NCBI GenBank assembly: GCA_963787195.1
Contig: CAWBCI010000058.1
Location: 1 to 6,500 of the forward strand
Source of the DNA: CAWBCI01 sp963787195
GTDB lineage: Bacteria > Bacteroidota > Bacteroidia > Bacteroidales > JAGOPY01
Length of the DNA stretch: 6,500 nucleotides
Reading direction: 5' to 3'
A program made the translations under genes and the position numbers. The notes beneath the pieces are model-generated. The model was not told where the DNA came from and did no database searches. It worked only from the letters and a program-made list of their open reading frames with translations. This document shows, in pieces, positions 1 to 3,720 of the stretch. Every line of letters begins with the position of its first letter. Positions within the stretch are counted from its first letter, which is position 1.

Positions 1-427
1 CCTGTTTATCCCAGATGGCAAATGAGAGGTTGATCATCTGAAAGTAGTGATTTGGGCCAACATCCCCTTCGGTGTCGGGAGGATAAACCCCATTCCGGTT
101 GCCTACCCCGTCGTGATTTGTAACGGGACCCATAACTTGACGATTGGAAGGATAATTCTTCTGGAGGACCGGATCGACGAAATTGTCGGGTATATCGGCC
201 CTCAGGTTTTTAATCGAATCTTCCGTCGATTTGTTCTCAATAATATTGTCTTTCCAGCTACGGTCACGTTCTCCCGGAAGTACAATTTTCATATCCCTTA
301 AAGGCGGGGTTTTGTCAAAATAGACAGCCTTCGACACCTGGGGGGTATTTATAGGCTGATCCTGCGCAGCGGCTGCCAGGAACATAAATAATCCCAACCC
401 AAAGGTCATTGATAAATGAAGTTTCAT
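1..427 (-). CDS. Secreted protein of unknown function, N-terminal part (cut by left window edge)
   Basis: The first 142 codons are visible; the rest lies beyond base 1. The ATG at 427-425 is followed by a classic signal peptide: Lys2, a hydrophobic core from about residue 5 to 17, then four alanines with probable cleavage after Ala21, before Gln22. The mature start is polar. Residues 104-141 hold the segment NHDGVGN, then PPDTEGDVGPNHY and FQMINLSFAIWDK. I recognise this as the start of a widespread family of large exported Bacteroidota proteins, often ending in a type IX secretion domain; their biochemical role is unknown to me. A perfect TAnnTTTG box 25 bases upstream supports this start and suggests independent transcription. 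No catalytic motif is visible in this part. That it is a real exported protein is strongly supported; the family link is from memory and less certain. Confidence 0.8.
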   Translation of the reverse strand, partial: MKLHLSMTFGLGLFMFLAAAAQDQPINTPQVSKAVYFDKTPPLRDMKIVLPGERDRSWKDNIIENKSTEDSIKNLRADIPDNFVDPVLQKNYPSNRQVMGPVTNHDGVGNRNGVYPPDTEGDVGPNHYFQMINLSFAIWDKQ

Positions 428-452
428 ATAGTTTGATTTAGATTGCTGTTTG

Positions 453-460
453 CAAATGTA
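453..460 (-). promoter_or_regulatory. Probable Bacteroidota -7 promoter element TACATTTG
   Basis: Read on the minus strand the bases are TACATTTG, an exact match to the Bacteroidota -7 consensus TAnnTTTG. It ends 25 bases before the ATG at 427, giving a short leader of about 20 bases. No clear -33 TTTG or TTG element is visible at the usual 19-21 base distance, so the call rests on the -7 box and its position. Confidence 0.5.
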
Positions 461-491
461 AAGGAATAATCTTTTCAGACTTAAAAAATGA

Positions 492-525
492 AGGAATCAA
501 ATCTTAATATCTATATTTCTTCGAT
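492..525. repeat. 34-bp direct repeat, copy 1 (extragenic)
   Basis: The bases begin AGGAATCAAA and end TTTCTTCGAT and are identical over all 34 positions to 810-843. This copy lies outside any gene, upstream of the promoter of the 1-427 gene. Because copy 2 contains the last codons and stop of the RseC-like gene, this copy is best read as a duplicated fragment of that gene's 3' end plus 19 downstream bases. Confidence 0.9.
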
Positions 526-531
526 ATAGAT
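509..531. repeat. AT-rich perfect palindrome, 8-bp arms
   Basis: ATCTATAT at 509-516 and ATATAGAT at 524-531 are perfect inverted repeats around a 7-base loop. The left arm is in the 34-bp direct repeat, but the right arm crosses its boundary, so the palindrome exists only at copy 1; at copy 2 the following bases are GTGAAAA and the arm is lost. It is all A/T in the stem and weak as RNA, so any function is unproven. Confidence 0.5.
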
Positions 532-551
532 AAAAATCCCAAAAGTGACAT

Positions 552-599
552 GGTGACTGGGTGATAAGGTGATAAGGTGATAGGGTGATAAGGTGGAAA
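552..599. repeat. Octamer tandem array, GGTGATAA-type, six units
   Basis: Six consecutive 8-base units can be laid end to end: GGTGACTG, GGTGATAA, GGTGATAA, GGTGATAG, GGTGATAA and GGTGGAAA. The four middle units differ at only one position, and the outer two have decayed. The array is noncoding. Octamer runs of this kind are prone to slippage; I recall similar GGTGATAA runs in other Bacteroidota intergenic regions but cannot verify that here. Confidence 0.85.
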
Positions 600-608
600 G
601 AAAAACCC

Positions 609-720
609 TTTGTGATTTCTTAGTGTTTTGGTGCTTTTGTGGCTAAAAGGGCCTCTCACTATTCGCTAAAGTTTTTTTAGCCACAGAATCTCCAAGTCTC
701 CAAGGTTTCACAAAGAAATC
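609..720. repeat. Long imperfect inverted repeat with dispersed-repeat-like arms
   Basis: The left arm (609-648) runs from TTTGTGATTTCTTAG to GTGGCTAAAA, and the right arm (675-720) runs from TTTTAGCCAC to CAAAGAAATC. The inner ten bases of each arm (639-648 and 675-684) are perfect reverse complements, as are 8-9 of the outer ten (614-623 and 711-720). The middles diverge and differ in length. The arms resemble the dispersed intergenic sequence 'CCACAGAG...CCAAG...TTCACAAAG' that I remember from many environmental genomes. A transcript reading through from the RseC-like gene could fold here, but there is no clean U-tract to call a terminator. Confidence 0.65.
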
Positions 721-809
721 ATTTCGCAATATTTAGAAATGATCCTGAGAAATGCAGAATGTGAAATGAAGGGGTGGGCGGAGAAGATTGTCGATTCGTG
801 GATTATTTG

Positions 810-843
810 AGGAATCAAATCTTAATATCTATATTTCTTCGAT
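810..843. repeat. 34-bp direct repeat, copy 2 (contains the end of the RseC-like gene)
   Basis: Identical to 492-525. On the minus strand, bases 843-829 encode Ile-Glu-Glu-Ile and the stop TAG of the RseC-like gene, and the remaining 19 bases are its 3' flank. The copy that is part of a gene is presumably the original. The pair encloses 284 bases (526-809) carrying the octamer array and the inverted repeat. Confidence 0.9.
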
Positions 844-1254
844 GTGAAAACTGAAGGTCCGGCTGAGTTTATCCTTAATCAAATATAAAACGAGATAGTA
901 ATGGAAGAGGATCAGAATAGAGATGATAGCAGCTAATCCTTCATCATGCATAAGCGATAACAAGATTATCAGGGAAAGTACTAAAATGATTAAAGGAAGC
1001 ATATATCCCAGGAAGACTGCCTTTGTTCCAAGGGATTTTTCCATATGAACATTCACCTGATCACCCGGCTTCCATTTGTCAGGCTGCTCATTCCCAACCT
1101 CAACAATTTTTTCCTCCACTTCTGAAACCATGCATACTGACTTCGCATGACAGGTACTACAGGCTGATTGCGAAAGTATCTTTACAAAAATCTTATCTTT
1201 TTCGACTTTTTCGATGATCCCGGGATGGATAATAGTGCGATCATTTGAAGACAT
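829..1254 (-). CDS. RseC/MucC-like (SoxR-reducing system) inner-membrane protein
   Basis: A 141-residue protein with the RseC family layout: a small N-terminal cytoplasmic domain, then two transmembrane helices. Residues 30-42 carry the cysteine motif C32-x2-C35-x5-C41 (SACSTCHAKSVC), which is the family hallmark and a plausible metal, Fe-S or redox site. Residues 61-65 (WKPGDQV) match the usual turn before the membrane part. Helices span about 79-101 and 107-126, with a basic C-terminal tail. In E. coli, RseC is linked to sigma-E control and to the Rsx/Rnf complex that keeps SoxR reduced; in Bacteroidota this gene normally sits at the head of an rnfBCDGEA operon. Here no rnfB follows: a 400-base repeat-rich gap comes next. 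It starts 37 bases after the C25 peptidase gene, and a palindrome with a promoter box fills that gap. The bases AGGA ahead of the ATG may act as a weak ribosome site. The last five codons lie in the 34-bp repeat. The family call is firm; the present role is open. Confidence 0.88.
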   Translation of the reverse strand: MSSNDRTIIHPGIIEKVEKDKIFVKILSQSACSTCHAKSVCMVSEVEEKIVEVGNEQPDKWKPGDQVNVHMEKSLGTKAVFLGYMLPLIILVLSLIILLSLMHDEGLAAIISILILFHYYLVLYLIKDKLSRTFSFHIEEI

Positions 1255-1260
1255 AGTATC

Positions 1261-1285
1261 CTAACTTTGAAAGGGACAAAGTTAG
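1261..1285. promoter_or_regulatory. Perfect 9-bp palindrome with a TAnnTTTG box on each strand
   Basis: CTAACTTTG (1261-1269) and CAAAGTTAG (1277-1285) are exact inverted repeats around a 7-base spacer. Each arm contains TAACTTTG, a perfect Bacteroidota -7 element: 1284-1277 on the minus strand points at the RseC-like ATG (22 bases of leader), and 1262-1269 on the plus strand points into the C25 gene as antisense. No -33 element is at the right distance; the nearest TTG is 24 bases upstream. The palindrome could be an operator, an RNA hairpin at the start codon, or a chance result of one box being copied inversely. Confidence 0.5.
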
Positions 1286-1291
1286 ATAAAA

Positions 1292-3583
1292 TTATTCACC
1301 GAGGATTTCAATGGTATTGCCATCTTTCATGTGCATCTGCGCACCGGGCTCAAGATACATGCTGTGGCAAATAAAAGTCCCCCCATCGCTTATCAAAGGA
1401 TAGCTTCCGCCTTCAGGAGTCAAAGGGACATAAACATTGGTATTGGAACCGGGTACCGAATTACTGTACCAATTCTGAGGATCATTCCAATCTTTGGAAT
1501 AACCCAGCCACAAATCAGCCACTGTAAGGTCATGAGATTCCTTTAAAATATTATAACCGGAAATGTACAGCCGGTAGTTTCCGCCACCAATAGGTTCTTC
1601 CAGTTGTATATCAGCATAGCCGGAACTGTTTGTAATGGCTGAACCAAGCAGGGTATCATTTTTCATCACTACGCAAGTCAGCCCTTCAGCCAATGCATTG
1701 TTCCTGAGAGCAGTAATTTCAAGGTGGCCTGATCCTGCCGGGACCAGTGGAAGATACTGCAGGCTGACGCTTTCAGGCTCATTCGTCCAGAGGGCCATCA
1801 TAGGATCTCCCAGGACATTATTATCATAAAAACACCAGCGTGTTGCACCCTGTTCATATTCTGATAGGGGAACAAAAGGAGCGGTTTCAAATTTTGAGAT
1901 CATATGGGTCATCCCCAGATGATTGATACTGTCACCATACATAGCATTCACAAACTCCCGGTGCAGATGTTCCGAAGGCCCGTCGGTGGTCCCTTCCACG
2001 AACCAGCCATAGCGCGAATTTCCCACAAAAGCAGAGGCATAGTTCTGTATCTTCAAAGTCCATTCAGCTATACAGTCACTTACATCAAATGCCCCGCAAA
2101 TGCAGCCATGGGTATAAAGAACCGGGTAATTGTGATCGATTCCATTGACCTGCGAAAAATTAGCATCGGTGATATCGCCGTTGTACATCCTCATCATATA
2201 GGTTGCACTGGCATGGCCGCAATGATGAATGAAAGGAGTGCCCTGGTTAATCAAGTTTATCAGATCATATTTATTCCAATTGTAATTTACAGGTCGGTCA
2301 TATAAGGTATCATAAGGATGGTCAATCGGGATGCCACTGCTGGAATATCCATTATCATTCCTATCCCCAACCAGCAGGTCCATATAATCAGCTCCCCAGG
2401 TCAGGGGATTATTATAGAGATATTCCCCGGCCAGGAGCGGTTTATTAAGTTCTCCGGTAACCGGGGCAGACTGATAAGACATAGATTTATGCAACATGTG
2501 ATGGAGTTCAGTGGTATCAGAAAAAGGCAATCGGCCAACAGCCACTTCCGGGTAGAGGTCATCTTCCCCGGGTTCCGCCCACATATCATCACCATCGCTG
2601 TTCCAGTTTCCATCCAGGGCTGAATAATACAAATCGGATGGAATATTGTAATCAGTATATCCCGATCCGGAATCAACATAGCAATAAAAGCCCCGGTAAG
2701 GGACTACTTCAGCATCCCCTCCCAGCATCACATATTCAATTCCATTGTCCTGGTACTGGGAAATGATAAAATTCCGGATCTTTTCCTGCATATCCTGTCC
2801 TGTTTCAGCAGTATCTATATAGCTTAAAGAATAAATCTTGGTTTTAATCCCGTATGATTCATAAAATCTAATGAGGCTATCAAATTCTGAAACAAAATCA
2901 TTCCCTGTAATGATCAAATAATCATATGATTCCGACCTGGAGGATTTCACCGGGTAATAGCTGATTTCACCGGGGTTATCCGTTATCTTATCTATTATTT
3001 CATTTTTTTCTTTATAAGGAAGATTTTGCAAAGCCTGTTGTGCTTCATCTGAACCAACTGCTTTTACCCTGACTTTAACAGTAGAATAATATGAAACTTT
3101 TCCGGAAGATGGAATATATCTCAGAGGTGTAAATGCCGATCCGGCAATAGCATATCCTGAAAAATACTGAGTTGAGACTTCTGCTTGTTTTTGCTGAGGA
3201 TAGATCTGACTGGATCTGTAAAATGATTTATTTTCCAGGAATTTATATTTTTCTTTAGAAGATATTGGCCTTGCTTCCTGCCTGGGCAATAGTTTGTATT
3301 CTCCTTCCAGATCAATTTCATTCTTATAAATAATCTGAATATCTGCAGCTTTGGTCCCGGGAGGAAGCAAAAGGCTGATCCGGTGAAAAGGAAGGCTGGC
3401 TTTGCCTGTTTCACCAAAGATCCGGGTATCCTGAAAATAAATCTCGGTATTCCCGTTTTGGGTTTTAATTTGAGGATGATTAAAATGATATTCCTTTTCC
3501 ACCCAGGTTTCCTGGGCTTGAATATTCATCATGATCATTAAAAATAAAGCTAATAATAATTGTTTCATAAGTCTCATCTCCAT
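1292..3583 (-). CDS. Secreted gingipain-like cysteine peptidase, family C25
   Basis: A complete 763-residue preproenzyme. In-frame ATGs at 3583, 3577 and 3568 all keep the signal peptide; Met6 (3568) gives the most typical one, with a GGAG nine bases ahead, so the true start may be there. The signal peptide core is about 8-20, with probable cleavage after Ala23. Residues 25-215 look like the C25 propeptide. The catalytic domain begins near YDYLIITGNDF (221-231). It shows the strand IEYVMLGGDAEVVP (282-295) and an acidic, probably calcium-binding stretch SDGDDMW to DLYPEVAVGRLP (329-353). The predicted catalytic His457 is in HHCGHA and Cys494 in THGCICGAFD, followed by DCIAEW as in gingipains. 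LGDPMMALW (591-599) closes the domain. Residues about 605-690 form the Ig-like domain that follows C25 catalytic domains. Residues 691-763 form a W-x-G / DW / NW module that ends at ILGE. No type IX sorting domain is visible. It likely cleaves extracellular proteins; the cleavage specificity cannot be read. A terminator precedes the gene; a weak box, TACTTCTG at 3639-3632, is the best promoter candidate. Confidence 0.92.
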   Translation of the reverse strand: MEMRLMKQLLLALFLMIMMNIQAQETWVEKEYHFNHPQIKTQNGNTEIYFQDTRIFGETGKASLPFHRISLLLPPGTKAADIQIIYKNEIDLEGEYKLLPRQEARPISSKEKYKFLENKSFYRSSQIYPQQKQAEVSTQYFSGYAIAGSAFTPLRYIPSSGKVSYYSTVKVRVKAVGSDEAQQALQNLPYKEKNEIIDKITDNPGEISYYPVKSSRSESYDYLIITGNDFVSEFDSLIRFYESYGIKTKIYSLSYIDTAETGQDMQEKIRNFIISQYQDNGIEYVMLGGDAEVVPYRGFYCYVDSGSGYTDYNIPSDLYYSALDGNWNSDGDDMWAEPGEDDLYPEVAVGRLPFSDTTELHHMLHKSMSYQSAPVTGELNKPLLAGEYLYNNPLTWGADYMDLLVGDRNDNGYSSSGIPIDHPYDTLYDRPVNYNWNKYDLINLINQGTPFIHHCGHASATYMMRMYNGDITDANFSQVNGIDHNYPVLYTHGCICGAFDVSDCIAEWTLKIQNYASAFVGNSRYGWFVEGTTDGPSEHLHREFVNAMYGDSINHLGMTHMISKFETAPFVPLSEYEQGATRWCFYDNNVLGDPMMALWTNEPESVSLQYLPLVPAGSGHLEITALRNNALAEGLTCVVMKNDTLLGSAITNSSGYADIQLEEPIGGGNYRLYISGYNILKESHDLTVADLWLGYSKDWNDPQNWYSNSVPGSNTNVYVPLTPEGGSYPLISDGGTFICHSMYLEPGAQMHMKDGNTIEILGE

Positions 3584-3670
3584 AGTTTGTTGTCAGGATG
3601 ATCAGGACTTTAAGATAATCCTGAAAAAGAGCAGAAGTAATACACTGGAGCAAAAGAATTTAAAATTATA

Positions 3671-3699
3671 AAAAAAGCCGGAACAATGTCCGGCTTTTT
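3671..3699 (-). terminator. Rho-independent terminator after the multidomain secreted protein gene
   Basis: AAAAAGCCGGA (3672-3682) and TCCGGCTTTTT (3689-3699) pair perfectly over 11 bp around a 6-base loop. On the minus strand the GC-rich stem is followed by seven T residues (3676-3670). It lies 21 bases beyond the stop codon at 3721 and 87 bases before the C25 start, so it separates the two transcripts. The structure is symmetrical enough to work in both directions. Confidence 0.9.
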
Positions 3700-3720
3700 A
3701 ATTTAAGAAATCCCATTATT

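Larger units (their letters stand above)
428..828. other. Repeat-rich intergenic region without a gene
   Basis: These 401 bases separate the RseC-like gene from the downstream secreted-protein gene. I find no convincing coding frame on either strand. The contents are a promoter box, one copy and most of a second copy of a 34-bp direct repeat, a small AT-rich palindrome, an octamer tandem array and a long imperfect inverted repeat. The rest (about 721-809) shows nothing I can name. Confidence 0.8.

Noticed and set aside
47..301. Plus-strand open frame of 84 codons
   Set aside because: It is antisense to the minus-strand exported protein, which has a signal peptide, a promoter box and a recognised motif. 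The plus-strand product resembles nothing.
552..599. CRISPR array
   Set aside because: The units are 8 bases and contiguous with no unique spacers, so this is a simple tandem repeat.
492..843. Insertion sequence or transposon
   Set aside because: There is no transposase frame, and the bounding repeats are direct with no terminal inverted repeats, so it can only be called an insert-like block.
1261..1285. Intrinsic terminator after the C25 gene
   Set aside because: The stem has only three G/C pairs per arm, and on the minus strand it is followed by GATACTATG, not a T-tract.
1292..1520. Type IX secretion C-terminal domain on the C25 peptidase
   Set aside because: The last 73 residues are a tryptophan-rich module ending in ILGE. 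The usual terminal beta-sandwich with a late glycine-aromatic motif and basic tail is not seen.
1904..2623. Plus-strand open frames opposite the C25 catalytic region (1904-2305, 2318-2623)
   Set aside because: The minus strand carries the conserved catalytic motifs here; the plus-strand translations show no domain, signal peptide or start context.
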